Source: DSNY01 sp964539745
Lineage (GTDB): Bacteria; Pseudomonadota; Gammaproteobacteria; Burkholderiales; Burkholderiaceae_F
Length of the DNA stretch: 64,000 bases
Assembly (NCBI GenBank): GCA_964539745.1
Contig: CAZIJU010000002.1
Location: 66,421-130,420, forward strand
Direction of reading: 5' to 3'
Positions 43,734 to 53,131 of the stretch are shown piece after piece. The position numbers and the translations under genes were made by a program. Position 1 is the stretch's first letter; every line of letters begins with the position of its first letter. The notes below the pieces were generated by a model. It saw nothing but the letters and a program-made list of their open reading frames with translations, did not search any database and was not told where the DNA came from.

Positions 43734-45128
43734 TCAGGAAACGCTCTTCGGCGTATTGCCTGCGCCGAGATCCCAGTACAGCCCAGTCATCACCGCCAGC
43801 CCTTCGCGCAGCACTTCGGGCGGCAGGTGTTCGTTCGGCGCGTGCTGCGAGCAGCCCGGGTACGAGTGCGGCACCCACACCGTGCGCAGGCCGAGCACGT
43901 CGGTGAAGATGTCGTTCGGCAGCGAGCCGCCGAGGTTCGGCAGCAGCGCGGGCTTCTTGCCGCTCGTGCGCGCGATCGAGTCCATCGCCCACTGCACCCA
44001 CGGATCGTCGGGATCGATGCGCGTCGCGTGGAACATCTCCTCGCGCGTCGCCTCGACTTTCACCATCGGAAAGCCCTGCCGGTCGAGATGGCGGCGCAGC
44101 GCGGGCAGGATCTCGCCCTCGTCGATGCCGACGACGAAGCGAAGCTGGCAGCGCGCCCACGCGCGCGGCGGAATCGCGTTGACTGGCGTCTCCGGACTGC
44201 CGGTCTTGTACGCGAGCACTTCGAACGAGCACCAGCCGAACACGCGTTCGGCGGGCGAAAGCCCCGGCTCGCCCCACCACGGTTCGATCGTCGGGCCGTC
44301 GGCGCCGCCGTCGACCTCGCAGTCGGCAAGCGCGCGCCTGACCGACGCGGGCAGCTCGCGCGGCACCCATTCGGGGATGCGGATCTGGCCGGTCGGTCCG
44401 ACGATGCTCGCGATCGCATGCGCGAGTTGGATGCCCGGGTTGGAGATCAGGCCGCCCCAGTTGCCCGAATGATGGCCGCCGGCGCGCGCGTCGATCGTCA
44501 GATCGAAGTTCATGCTGCCGCGCGAGCCGAGGAAGATCGTTGGCCGATCGGCGCGCAGCCGCGGTCCGTCGGAGGCGACCAGCAGGTCCGCCTCGAACAG
44601 TTCCCTGTGCTGCTCGCACAGCTCGCGCAGCCCCGGCGAGCCGGTTTCCTCGCCCATCTCGACCAGGAACTTCGCGTTGAAGCCGAGCCTGCCGCGCTCG
44701 GCGAGCACGTTCGCCAGCGCCTGCATGTTCACCGAGTGCTGGCCCTTGTTGTCGGCGATGCCGCGGCCGTACCAGCGGCCGTCGCGCTCGGTGAGCGTCC
44801 ACGGTGACAGCCCCTCCTTCCACTCGGCTTCGAGGCCGCGGATGACGTCGCCGTGGCCGTAACCGAACACGGTCGGAAGTTTCGGGTCCTCGATGCGCTG
44901 CGCGAACAGGAACGGCGCTTTCGCGCGCGGCGCCGTCAGCGTGCGGCACTCGAAGCCCATCGCCTCGAACGCGGGTTGTATCTCGTCGTGCAGATACTGA
45001 GCGAGCGCCGGCGCGCGCTCCGGGTTCTGGCTTTCGGTCGGAATCGCGATGCGGCGCGCGAGGATCGCGCGGAATTCGCCCGAGTCGAACTGCCGATGGG
45101 CGCGGGTGATGGCGGCGGTGCGGGTCAT
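43734..45128 (-). CDS. M20 family dipeptidase/deacylase
   Basis: 464 residues. Metal and catalytic motifs: FGYGHGDVI, YGRGIADNKGQH (Asp), LVEMGEETGSPG (Glu-Glu) and a C-terminal His in NEHLPPE. Related to M20 dipeptidases and ArgE-type enzymes. AGGAACC gives a ribosome-binding site. It could hydrolyse peptides imported by the adjacent transporter. Confidence 0.9.
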   Translation of the reverse strand: MTRTAAITRAHRQFDSGEFRAILARRIAIPTESQNPERAPALAQYLHDEIQPAFEAMGFECRTLTAPRAKAPFLFAQRIEDPKLPTVFGYGHGDVIRGLEAEWKEGLSPWTLTERDGRWYGRGIADNKGQHSVNMQALANVLAERGRLGFNAKFLVEMGEETGSPGLRELCEQHRELFEADLLVASDGPRLRADRPTIFLGSRGSMNFDLTIDARAGGHHSGNWGGLISNPGIQLAHAIASIVGPTGQIRIPEWVPRELPASVRRALADCEVDGGADGPTIEPWWGEPGLSPAERVFGWCSFEVLAYKTGSPETPVNAIPPRAWARCQLRFVVGIDEGEILPALRRHLDRQGFPMVKVEATREEMFHATRIDPDDPWVQWAMDSIARTSGKKPALLPNLGGSLPNDIFTDVLGLRTVWVPHSYPGCSQHAPNEHLPPEVLREGLAVMTGLYWDLGAGNTPKSVS

Positions 45129-45169
45129 GGCGGGTTCCTGTCAGGCGGTGTTCTTGCGAGCTACAAGGT

Positions 45170-45250
45170 CATCCCGAGGAACGAAGTGACGAAGGATCTC
45201 ATCGGGTTGGGGCGCTGGGATTTCCCGCCTTCGGCTCGGAATGACCAGTA
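45170..45250 (+). repeat. dispersed intergenic repeat copy
   Basis: GGTCATCCCGAGGAACGAAG on the left and CCGCCTTCGGCTCGGAATGACC on the right form the outer arms of an imperfect inverted repeat. It belongs to the same family as copies at 10575-10690, 26923-27240 and 56510-56660. Confidence 0.6.
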
Positions 45251-45341
45251 TTGGGTCGACATCGTCAAACCGATTCTCGGTACGAAGCTACCGGAAAAAG
45301 TACGAGAGGAAGCCTCGACGGCGATGTTGCGAGAGAGCTCA

Positions 45342-46325
45342 TTACGCGGCACGCGCCTGCTCCGCCGGCGGATACAGATGGCAGGCGACCGCGCCGCCCT
45401 CGTGCTGCACGAGCACCGGGACGACGCGGCTGCAATGGTCCATGCGCTGCGGGCAGCGCGGATGAAACGCACAGCCCGGCGGCGGATTCAGTGGATCGGG
45501 AAACGCCAGCCCCAGCCCGATGTCCGGCACGCCGAGCCCCGGCTCAGGCGTCAGCACCGAGGCGAGCAGCGCCTGCGTGTACGGATGCTTCGGCGCGCGG
45601 AAGAGCCGCTCGGTGTCGGTTTGCTCGACGATCTTGCCGAGGTACATCACCGCGACCTGTGTCGCAATGTGCTCGACCACCGCGAGGTTGTGGCTGATGA
45701 AAACGTACGTCAGCCCGAACTCGCGCCGCAGGTCCATCAGCAGGTTCAGGATCTGCGCCTGCACGGAAACGTCGAGTGCGGAGGTCGGCTCGTCGCAGAT
45801 CACGATCTCGGGCCGCATCACCAGCGCACGCGCGATCGCGACGCGTTGCCGCTGCCCGCCCGAAAGTTGCCCCGGCGTGTTGTCGGCGTAGCGCGTCGGC
45901 AGCCCGACGCGCTCCAGCATCTCGGTCGCTTTCGCGCGCCGCTCCGACGCGGTGCCGATGCCGTGCACGTCCAAGGGGAGTGCGACGATCGAGGCGATGC
46001 CGCGGCGCGGGTTGAGCGACGAGTACGGGTCCTGGAACACCGGCTGCACGCGCCGCGCCACCGCCTTGCGACCGAGCGTGGTGATGTCCTGCCCGTCGAG
46101 CGTGATGCGGCCGCTGGTCGGCGCAAGCAGCCCCAGCAGCATGCGCGCGAGCGTGGACTTGCCGCAGCCGGATTCGCCGACGATGCCGAGCACGTCGCCG
46201 CGCCGGATCTCCAGATCCACGCCGTTGACCGCGTGCAGCTTGCGGCCCTTGCGGAAGAAGGTCGCGCCGAGCGTGAACGAACGCGCCACGCCGTGCGCCT
46301 GCATCAGCGGCGGCGATGCGTTCAT
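45342..46325 (-). CDS. peptide ABC transporter ATP-binding protein (DppF/OppF type)
   Basis: 327 residues. Walker A GESGCGKST, signature LSGGQRQRVAIA, Walker B VICDEPTSALDVS, and the C-terminal oligopeptide-transporter extension with a Cys-rich segment (GCAFHPRCPQRMDHC). ATG overlaps the stop of the hydrolase gene as ATGA. It pairs with the ATPase at 47227-48222. Confidence 0.93.
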   Translation of the reverse strand: MNASPPLMQAHGVARSFTLGATFFRKGRKLHAVNGVDLEIRRGDVLGIVGESGCGKSTLARMLLGLLAPTSGRITLDGQDITTLGRKAVARRVQPVFQDPYSSLNPRRGIASIVALPLDVHGIGTASERRAKATEMLERVGLPTRYADNTPGQLSGGQRQRVAIARALVMRPEIVICDEPTSALDVSVQAQILNLLMDLRREFGLTYVFISHNLAVVEHIATQVAVMYLGKIVEQTDTERLFRAPKHPYTQALLASVLTPEPGLGVPDIGLGLAFPDPLNPPPGCAFHPRCPQRMDHCSRVVPVLVQHEGGAVACHLYPPAEQARAA

Positions 46326-47227
46326 GGCGCGCGCTCCTCCTGCGGCCAATCGCCGCGCACGAAGTGTTCCACCGCGGCGAAGAACGCTTGCGGCGCTTCC
46401 AGATACGGAAAGTGCCCGACGCCTTCCATCCGCAGCAGCCGCGCATTCGGCAGCGCGGCGGCCCACTCGGCCGCACTCGCGACCGGGATCGGATCGGCCG
46501 TTCCGTGAACGACGAGCGCAGGCGCCTGCACGCCATTGAGCGCCGCTCGCCAGTCGTAGTCTGCGAGCGACTGCACGACGAAACGATCGACGCTCGCGAC
46601 TTTGTTGCGCAACGAGTCCGCCGTGCCGGCGCAGAAATCGCCCTTGCTCAGGCGCATCGCGGAAGGATCGGCGAAGAACGGCGTGAACCAGGTCTCGTAG
46701 TAGGCGCGGCATGCGGACGCGCTGCCGGGATCGGCGAGCCACGCGGCGCCACGTTCGCGCAGCCGGTTGCGCCACGCTTCGTCGCCCCCGGCGCGAATGG
46801 CGGCGAACGTCCGTTCCAGTTCCGCGCGACGCAGCGGAATGGCCCCGACCAAGATCAGCCGCCCGATGTGCTTCGGAAACCGCATCGCATACAACGCCGC
46901 CACACCCGCGCCCCACGAGTGGGCGAGCAGCGTCAACTTCTCCAGGCCGAAGTGCCGGCGCACCGCTTCGAGGTCGTCGGCAAAGCGCTGCGCATCCAGC
47001 GCCGCGGGGTCCGTGACCAGCGTCGAGTCGCCGGTACCGCGCTGGTCGTAGAAGATCAGCGTGTGCCGGTTTGCCAGCGGCAACAGGTCGTCGGCCAGGT
47101 AGTCCATCGTGAAGCCGGGACCGCCGTGCAGCACGATGATCGTCTCGACGCCGCTGCCCGCCTTGCGATAAGCGAGCCGCACGCCGCCACCGGCGTCGAC
47201 GTGGCCGCGTTGCTCGGCGACGGTCAT
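46322..47227 (-). CDS. alpha/beta hydrolase, proline iminopeptidase-like (S33)
   Basis: 301 residues. Oxyanion motif LHGGPGFTMDYL, nucleophile AHSWGAG, acid VHGTADPIPV and His in GVGHFPYLEAP. S33 enzymes release N-terminal proline from peptides. It is embedded between the two ATPase genes with 1- and 4-base overlaps, so it is translated with the transporter and likely digests what is imported. Substrate not provable. Confidence 0.87.
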   Translation of the reverse strand: MTVAEQRGHVDAGGGVRLAYRKAGSGVETIIVLHGGPGFTMDYLADDLLPLANRHTLIFYDQRGTGDSTLVTDPAALDAQRFADDLEAVRRHFGLEKLTLLAHSWGAGVAALYAMRFPKHIGRLILVGAIPLRRAELERTFAAIRAGGDEAWRNRLRERGAAWLADPGSASACRAYYETWFTPFFADPSAMRLSKGDFCAGTADSLRNKVASVDRFVVQSLADYDWRAALNGVQAPALVVHGTADPIPVASAAEWAAALPNARLLRMEGVGHFPYLEAPQAFFAAVEHFVRGDWPQEERAP

Positions 47228-48222
47228 CACGGCAGCTCGCGGTGGATGCAGCGCCAGCGGTGCGCGCCTTCGTTCTGCACCGGCACGGCAGCCTCGCATT
47301 CGGCGCGCGTGCAGGCGCAGCGCTCGCGGAAGCTGCAGCCGCGGATCTCACCGACGAGCGAAGGCACCACGCCGGCGATCGTGCCGAGCCGGCCGCCGCG
47401 TTCGATGCGTCCCGGCACGGGGATGCAAGAGAGCAGCCCGCGCGTGTACGGATGGCGCGGCGAGGCGAAGATGCGCTCGGCCGTGCCTTCCTCGACGATC
47501 TCGCCGGCGTACATTACCGCCACGCGGTGCGCGATGCGCGCCACCACGCCCAGGTCGTGCGTGATCAGCACCATCGCGATGCCGAGATCCTTCTGCAGGT
47601 CGGCGAGCAGCCGCAGGATCTGCGCCTGGATCGTCACGTCCAACGCCGTGCTCGGCTCGTCGGCGATCAGCAGCTCGGGGCCGCACATCAACGCCATCGC
47701 GATCATCACGCGCTGGCGCAGCCCGCCGGACAGTTGATGCGGGTACTGGCCAAGCCGCTCGGCGGCCGAGGCGATGCCCACCTTGCCGAGCAGCTCGATC
47801 GCGCGCTCGCGCGCCTTCGCCTCGCCGCCGCCGCGGTGCTGCAGGTAGACCTCGATCAACTGGTTGCCGATCGTGTAGGCAGGGTTCAGCGCCGTCATCG
47901 GCTCCTGGAAGATCATCGCCATGCGATTGCCGCGCAGCGCGTTGACGCGCTTCGGCGTCGCGTTCAGCAGATCCTCGCCGAGCAGCGCCAGTTTCTTCGC
48001 GCGGCGCGTCGCAGCCGCCTGCAGCAGGCTCATCACCGCGAGCGACGTGATCGACTTGCCGCAGCCCGACTCGCCGACGATGCACAGCGTCTCGCCGCGC
48101 GCGACCGCAAACGACACGTCGCGCACCGCGCGCAGCGGGCCGCGCGGCGTGGCGATGTCGACGCTCAGCCCTTCGACTTCGAGGACGGCTTCGGCTTGAT
48201 CGGGCTTGAGGACCGCACTCAC
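47227..48222 (-). CDS. peptide ABC transporter ATP-binding protein (DppD/OppD type)
   Basis: 331 residues. Walker A GESGCGKSI, signature LSGGLRQRVMIA, Walker B LIADEPSTALDVT and the C-terminal Cys-rich extension (GCSFRERCACTRAEC). GTG 48222 overlaps the permease stop (GTGA). Works with the DppF-type ATPase across the hydrolase gene. Confidence 0.93.
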   Translation of the reverse strand: MSAVLKPDQAEAVLEVEGLSVDIATPRGPLRAVRDVSFAVARGETLCIVGESGCGKSITSLAVMSLLQAAATRRAKKLALLGEDLLNATPKRVNALRGNRMAMIFQEPMTALNPAYTIGNQLIEVYLQHRGGGEAKARERAIELLGKVGIASAAERLGQYPHQLSGGLRQRVMIAMALMCGPELLIADEPSTALDVTIQAQILRLLADLQKDLGIAMVLITHDLGVVARIAHRVAVMYAGEIVEEGTAERIFASPRHPYTRGLLSCIPVPGRIERGGRLGTIAGVVPSLVGEIRGCSFRERCACTRAECEAAVPVQNEGAHRWRCIHRELP

Positions 48223-49133
48223 ACCCGTCCCTCCGGCGCGAGCAGATCGCGCAGGCCGTCGCCGGCGAGGTTGACCGCGAAGATCAGCGTCGCCAGCGCC
48301 GCGCCCGGCAGCGCGATCAGCCAGAACGAGAAGAACATGTACGACTTCGCCTCGGAGATCATCAGCCCCCACGACGGCAGCGGCGGCTGCACGCCGAGCC
48401 CGAGGAAGGACAGCGCCGCTTCGAGCAGGATCGCGCTCGCCGCTTCCAGCGTGGCGACGACGATCAGGTGCGGCGCGACGTTGGGCAGCACCTCGCCGAG
48501 CAGCACGCGCGCGGTGGAGGCGCCGGCCGCCTGCGCGGCGGCGACGTAGTCGAGCGACCGAACCTGCTGCGTGGCGCTTCGCATCACCACCGCGAAGCGG
48601 TCCCACTTCAGAAGCCCCAGCACCAGGATCACCACCCACAGCGAGCCGCCGACCAGCGCGACGGTCGCCAGCGCGACCAGGATCACCGGCATCGCGAGCC
48701 GCGTGGTGACCATGAAGCTCACCAGCATGTCGGTCTTGCCGCCGAAGTAGCCGGCCAGCATGCCCATCGTCGTGCCGATCAGCCCGGAGATGATCGCCAC
48801 CGAAACGCCGATCAGCAGCGAGATGCGCGCGCCGTAGAACAGGCGCGACAGGTAGTCGCGGCCGAGCGGATCGGTGCCGAGCGGATGCAGCCACGAGCCG
48901 CCGTCGTACCAGAACGGCGGCACGTTGCGGTTGGCCAGATCCTGCACGTACGGGTCGTACGGCGAGATCCACGGTGCGGCGAGCGCGACGAACACGATCG
49001 CGGCGAGCAGCGCGCCGCCCACGACGACCGCCTTGTTCTTCCACACGCGCCGCGCCAGCCCCGGCGCGGCGACGACCGTGCCGCCGGGTTCGAGCGCGGC
49101 AGCCGCGGCTTCGGTCGTCAGGCTGCTCGACAT
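48219..49133 (-). CDS. peptide ABC transporter permease (DppC type)
   Basis: 304 residues, six helices, N-terminal OppC_N region (SPYDPYVQDLANRNVPP) and the EAA loop (QAAGASTARVLLGEVLPNV). ATG shares one base with the stop of the DppB-type gene (TGATG). Confidence 0.93.
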   Translation of the reverse strand: MSSSLTTEAAAAALEPGGTVVAAPGLARRVWKNKAVVVGGALLAAIVFVALAAPWISPYDPYVQDLANRNVPPFWYDGGSWLHPLGTDPLGRDYLSRLFYGARISLLIGVSVAIISGLIGTTMGMLAGYFGGKTDMLVSFMVTTRLAMPVILVALATVALVGGSLWVVILVLGLLKWDRFAVVMRSATQQVRSLDYVAAAQAAGASTARVLLGEVLPNVAPHLIVVATLEAASAILLEAALSFLGLGVQPPLPSWGLMISEAKSYMFFSFWLIALPGAALATLIFAVNLAGDGLRDLLAPEGRV

Positions 49134-50050
49134 CACGCCACCCGAATGCGTGGATCGAGCCACGCGTTGGCCACGTCGGACGCCAGCGTCAGCACGACGT
49201 AGATGACCGACAGCAGCAGCACGATGTTCTGCATCACCGGAAAGTCCTTGAAGGTGATGCTCTGGTACGCGAGATAGCCGAGCCCGTCGAGCGCGAAGAT
49301 CGTCTCGATCACGACCGAGCCGCCGAGCAGGAAACCGAGCTGCACGGCGGCGAGTGCAACCACCGGCACCACGGCGTTGCGCAGCGCGTGCTTGAAGACG
49401 ACCTTGCTTGCCGGCAGCCCCTTGGCGCGCGCGGTGCGGATGTAGTCCGCTTCCAGCACCTCGATCATGCCGGCGCGGATCAGCCGCATGAACGCGGGCG
49501 CCGCGTAATAGCCGAGCGCGATCGTCGGCATCACGAAGTGCTGCCAGGTGTCGCTGCCCGACACCGGCAGCACGCGCAGCGTGATCGAGAACACCATGAT
49601 CAGCAGCAGCGCGAAGAAGAAGTTCGGCAGCGCCTGCCCGAGCACCGCCAGCGCCAGGCACAGCCGGTCGATCCAACTGTTGCGGTAGATCGCGGCGGCC
49701 ACGCCGAGCGGAATCGAGATCGCCAGCGCGAACGCCAGCGACAGCAGCCCCAGCACCATCGTCGTGCCGAGCTTGGCGAAGATCAGCGGCGCCGCCGGCT
49801 GCTTGAAGTAGATCGACTCGCCGAAGTCGCCGGCGAATGTCTTGCCGAGCCACTCGACGTACTGCACCGGCAGCGGCCGATCGAAGCCGTACGTCTTGCG
49901 GATCAGCTCGATGTCCTCGGAGCGCGCGCCCTCGCCGGCGATCGCGATCGCCGGATCGCCCGACAGCCGCAGCAGCCCGAAGGCGATCATCGACACCGCG
50001 AGCGCGACCGCGACCGCCAGCCCCAGCCGCTTGAAGATGTAGCCGCCCAT
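49133..50050 (-). CDS. peptide ABC transporter permease (DppB type)
   Basis: 305 residues, six helices, N-terminal GGYIFKRLGLAVAVALAVS and the EAA loop (TARAKGLPASKVVFKHALRN). First permease of the transporter operon, 108 bases downstream of the binding-protein gene. Confidence 0.93.
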   Translation of the reverse strand: MGGYIFKRLGLAVAVALAVSMIAFGLLRLSGDPAIAIAGEGARSEDIELIRKTYGFDRPLPVQYVEWLGKTFAGDFGESIYFKQPAAPLIFAKLGTTMVLGLLSLAFALAISIPLGVAAAIYRNSWIDRLCLALAVLGQALPNFFFALLLIMVFSITLRVLPVSGSDTWQHFVMPTIALGYYAAPAFMRLIRAGMIEVLEADYIRTARAKGLPASKVVFKHALRNAVVPVVALAAVQLGFLLGGSVVIETIFALDGLGYLAYQSITFKDFPVMQNIVLLLSVIYVVLTLASDVANAWLDPRIRVA

Positions 50051-50109
50051 CGTGCCTAGCGATCCGCTTGATTCAGCGCCGAATGCGGCGCCGCCCCCTG
50101 ACCCTCGAT

Positions 50110-50130
50110 CCCTCTCCCAAGGGGAGAGGG
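50110..50130. terminator. hairpin between binding-protein and permease genes
   Basis: CCCTCTCCC (50110-50118) pairs with GGGAGAGGG (50122-50130) around a 3-base loop. It may attenuate readthrough from the binding-protein gene into the permeases, which would give the excess of binding protein usual for such systems. The motif is also a common intergenic repeat type. Confidence 0.5.
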
Positions 50131-50158
50131 GGTGGGGTGAGGGAACGCGCCGCTCCGC

Positions 50159-51700
50159 TCACTTCCAGCTCATCTCCCACAGCCGCACCATCTCGTCCGG
50201 ATACGCGGTGAAGTTCAACTCCTTCGACGCGACGTAGTACACCGGCAGCGACCACAGCGGCACCGACCACGCGTTGTCGGCGATACGCTTGAGCGCCTGC
50301 TGGTACGCCTGCTTGCGCACGTTGGGATCGACCGAGTTGTTGCCTTTTTTCAGCAGCTCCTGCGTCTCCTTGTCGCGCGTGATGTCGTCGGCTTCGCCGC
50401 CGAACCACACGGGGATCGAGGCCGACACGTCGTTGACCGAGAACGAGCCCCAGGTCTGGTGCGTCAGCGACGCCTTGCCGGCGCGGATCGCGTCGCGCAT
50501 CGCCGCGTACTGCGAGAAGTTCAGCTTCGCCTTGATGCCGACCTGCTGCAGGTAGTTGATGATCGCCTCGGTCTGGTTGCGCTCGCGGTACGCGAAGATC
50601 TCCGTCTCGAAGCCGTTCGGAAGGCCCGCCTCGGCGAGCAGCTTCTTCGCCAGCGCCGGGTCGTACGCGTAGCGCGGCGCGCCCTGGTCCGTGCAGCCGA
50701 ACTGCGACGGAAAGCACTGCGTGTGCAGCACGCGCGAGCCGGCGCCGACGATGTTCTTGACGATCGACTCGCGGTCGATCGCGTGCAGGATCGCCTTGCG
50801 CACGCGAATGTCCTTCAGCGCAGCCGTCGGCGTGTTATCCAGCGTGTTCAACTGCATGAACGCGATGCGCATCGTCTCGCCGCTCACCACCTGCAGGTGC
50901 GGCACCTTCGCGGCCTGGTCGGCCTGGTCCTTCGGCACGTGCATGATCAGATCCGCGCCGCCCGACAGCATCTCCGCCATCTGGGTCTGCCGGTCCGGGA
51001 TGAAGCGGATCTCGACCTTCGCGATCTTCGCCATGCCCTTCGGCGAGTCCTTGAAGTAGTTGGGATTGCGCTCCAGCGTGATCGACTTGCCCGGTACGTA
51101 GTTCGCGACGCGGTACGGGCCGCTGCCGACCGGCTTGGCGTTCTGGCCCTTGGGCCCGACCTCGGCGTAGTACTTGGCCGGATGGATCACCACCGGCCCG
51201 GCCAGGTACTCGATCGCCGCCGGGAACACCTGCTTGGTCGTCAGCCGCACCTTGTACTTGCCGAGCTTGATCGCCTTCTCGATCCAGTTGACGTTGGCCT
51301 GCGTGGTGACCTTGTTGGCCGGATCGGCGACGAAGTTCAGCGTGTACACGACCGAGTCGGCGTCGAACTCCTCGCCGTTGTGGAATCTGACGCCCTCGCG
51401 CAGATCGAACTCGATCGTCCGGTCGTCGATCTGCTTCCAGCTCTTGGCGAGCAGGCCCTTGTACTCGTTGCTGATCGGGTCGCGGTAGATCAGCGTGTCC
51501 CACACGTTGGCGCCGATGATCACGCCGATGCGCACGTTGTTGAAGAACGGATCCACGCTCTCCGGCGCCTGGTCGTAGGCGAACCGGATCGTGTCGTCGC
51601 GCTTGCCGGCGAGCGCGGGGCCCGCGAGCGCGACTGCGCCAGCGAGCAGGGCGGCGGCGAAGAGTTTCAGTCCCGAGTGGACGGGGGGGCAGGGGTGCAT
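50159..51700 (-). CDS. family 5 extracellular peptide-binding protein
   Basis: 513 residues. Signal peptide (LFAAALLAGAVALAGPALA), then the SBP_bac_5 fold (TIRFAYDQAPESVDPFFNN, DLREGVRFHNGEEFDADSVV, GSGPYRVANYVPGKSITLE). The start is fixed by AAAGGAGGAGACC before ATG 51700. It is the periplasmic receptor of the peptide transporter encoded downstream. Confidence 0.93.
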   Translation of the reverse strand: MHPCPPVHSGLKLFAAALLAGAVALAGPALAGKRDDTIRFAYDQAPESVDPFFNNVRIGVIIGANVWDTLIYRDPISNEYKGLLAKSWKQIDDRTIEFDLREGVRFHNGEEFDADSVVYTLNFVADPANKVTTQANVNWIEKAIKLGKYKVRLTTKQVFPAAIEYLAGPVVIHPAKYYAEVGPKGQNAKPVGSGPYRVANYVPGKSITLERNPNYFKDSPKGMAKIAKVEIRFIPDRQTQMAEMLSGGADLIMHVPKDQADQAAKVPHLQVVSGETMRIAFMQLNTLDNTPTAALKDIRVRKAILHAIDRESIVKNIVGAGSRVLHTQCFPSQFGCTDQGAPRYAYDPALAKKLLAEAGLPNGFETEIFAYRERNQTEAIINYLQQVGIKAKLNFSQYAAMRDAIRAGKASLTHQTWGSFSVNDVSASIPVWFGGEADDITRDKETQELLKKGNNSVDPNVRKQAYQQALKRIADNAWSVPLWSLPVYYVASKELNFTAYPDEMVRLWEMSWK

Positions 51701-52003
51701 GGTGGTCTCCTCCTTTGTTGCCGAGTTCGGGGCGGGGTCAGCGGCCAATTCTCGTCCGGATGCGCGGCAGTGTCACCAAGGTCGCCGGCGGGGTCAAATG
51801 ACGAGACCTTGGCGGGATCGCAACGGGTAGCGAGTCATCGGCATTGCGCCGGCCGTGCCCTGCTGCGGCCGATGTCTCGACATCGAACCGCTCCAGGCTC
51901 TCGACGGCAGACGCTTCCGGGGGCGGTCCTTAAATCTTGCTTGTCAGGACGTTTGTGCCGGCACCGCTTTGCCTGCGGGAATCGGACATGAACGGTGTTG
52001 TTC
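51701..52003. other. intergenic region of about 300 bases without a gene
   Basis: No supported reading frame, tRNA or repeat was seen. It carries the promoter side of the binding-protein gene and runs into the higBA operator. Confidence 0.5.
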
Positions 52004-52027
52004 GTTACGCTTGACGTATGGCGTAAC
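52004..52027. promoter_or_regulatory. putative HigA operator
   Basis: GTTACGC (52004-52010) and GCGTAAC (52021-52027) form a perfect 7-bp inverted repeat with a 10-base spacer, 20 bases before higB. Antitoxins of this class repress their own operon at such sites. Confidence 0.6.
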
Positions 52028-52047
52028 TTTGGGCACGCTCGGCGTGC

Positions 52048-52329
52048 ATGATCGTCAGCTTCCGGGACAAGCGGACGCGCGACTTCGCCCAAGGGAAGCG
52101 GGTGAAGGCGTTCGACGGTATCAGGCATAAGGCGGAGATGAAGCTCGACCAGCTTGACGCGGCAACGAGCCTGCGCGACCTGGACCTGCCTGGCAACCGG
52201 ATCGAGGCGCTGAAGGGCGATCGGAAGGGCCAGTACAGCATCCGGATCAACGATCAATGGCGGATCTGCTTCGAGTGGCCCGATAAATCTCCCGGGCCGA
52301 CCAATGTTCAGATTGTTGACTACCACTGA
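52048..52329 (+). CDS. higB: HigB-type mRNA interferase toxin
   Basis: 93 residues with the RelE/HigB fold (FRDKRTRDFAQGKRVKAF ... DLDLPGNRIEALKGDRKGQY ... IRINDQWRICFEW). Basic residues for ribosome-dependent mRNA cleavage are present. It overlaps no other gene and is followed by higA 13 bases on. Confidence 0.92.
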   Translation: MIVSFRDKRTRDFAQGKRVKAFDGIRHKAEMKLDQLDAATSLRDLDLPGNRIEALKGDRKGQYSIRINDQWRICFEWPDKSPGPTNVQIVDYH

Positions 52330-52342
52330 AGAGGGCAAACAG

Positions 52343-52678
52343 ATGGGACGCAGCGCGATCCATCCGGGCGAGCACCTTGCGGAGCAGCTCGAGGCGCTCG
52401 AGATGAGCGCAGCCGAGCTCAGCCGGCAGCTTGGCGTGCCGACGAACCGAATCACGGCGATCCTGAATGGGCGGCGCGCCATCACAGGCGACACAGCGCT
52501 ACGGCTCGGTCACTTTTTCGGGAACAGTCCGCAGTTCTGGCTCAACCTTCAAGCGCTGTATGACCTGCGCATCGCCGAGAGGAAAGTTGGCGGCGAGGTC
52601 AAGGCACTTCCGACGCTTAGCGCGAAGCGCAGAACGGTCGCCGGACGGCACGCGCGGACGAACTCTTCGCCCGGTTGA
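52343..52678 (+). CDS. higA: HigA-type antitoxin
   Basis: 111 residues. XRE-type helix-turn-helix (MSAAELSRQLGVPTNRITAI) followed by the HigA family segment TGDTALRLGHFFGNSPQFWL. Start ATG 52343 gives the usual MGRSAIHPGEHL beginning. It neutralises HigB and probably binds the operator at 52004-52027. The C-terminal ~15 residues are unusual and border an IS remnant. Confidence 0.9.
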   Translation: MGRSAIHPGEHLAEQLEALEMSAAELSRQLGVPTNRITAILNGRRAITGDTALRLGHFFGNSPQFWLNLQALYDLRIAERKVGGEVKALPTLSAKRRTVAGRHARTNSSPG

Positions 52679-52681
52679 CAG

Positions 52682-52803
52682 GGACAGGTATCCCGCCGCA
52701 GTGATACGCCGCAGGCCGCCAGCAGATCGTGCGCCGATTGATACCCAGTCTCGCCGCTACGAACTCCGAACTCTCACCCGCTTCGACCCGCTTCACAGCA
52801 TGT
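52682..52803 (-). pseudogene. IS630-family transposase N-terminal remnant
   Basis: The minus strand encodes HAVKRVEAGESSEFVAARLG followed by INRRTICWRPAAYHCGGI, which matches the N-terminal helix-turn-helix of IS630-type transposases. No start codon, catalytic DDE domain or intact terminal repeats are present, so it is a decayed fragment. Confidence 0.6.
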
Positions 52804-52817
52804 CGTGAGGCCGCGGC

Positions 52818-53027
52818 GTGCGCGGCAAGTACTACAAGCGGTTCATGCAGGGGAGCAACGTCGTCGTGCTGCGCCCGGAGATCAGCAAGGCGTTCCCGAC
52901 CTCCGAGGCCGTCAACGACGCGCTGGCGCGCTACCTTGCATTCGCCCGCGAGGCGAAGGCGTTGACGCGCCGTGCCGGTGCGCGCAAGCGGCACGCGGCC
53001 CGACCGGTCTCTGCCGCCAAGGGTTGC
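52818..53027 (+). pseudogene. N-terminally truncated small toxin-antitoxin-associated protein
   Basis: RGKYYKRFMQGSNVVVLRPE and ISKAFPTSEAVNDALARYL resemble short proteins that usually begin with an EYDFS-type segment before RGKY. Here that beginning is absent and an IS630 remnant abuts it, so the gene appears broken. The frame continues past 53027 into sequence antisense to parD without family similarity. Confidence 0.35.
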
Positions 53028-53131
53028 AGCGACCCCACTGCATCGTCGTCGTGCTCCGCCGGAGCGAGTCCAGGCGTCGAGTTCGAACGTCTTGCTCGCC
53101 CAGAAGCGCAACCCGGGAATCGCGCGCCGGC

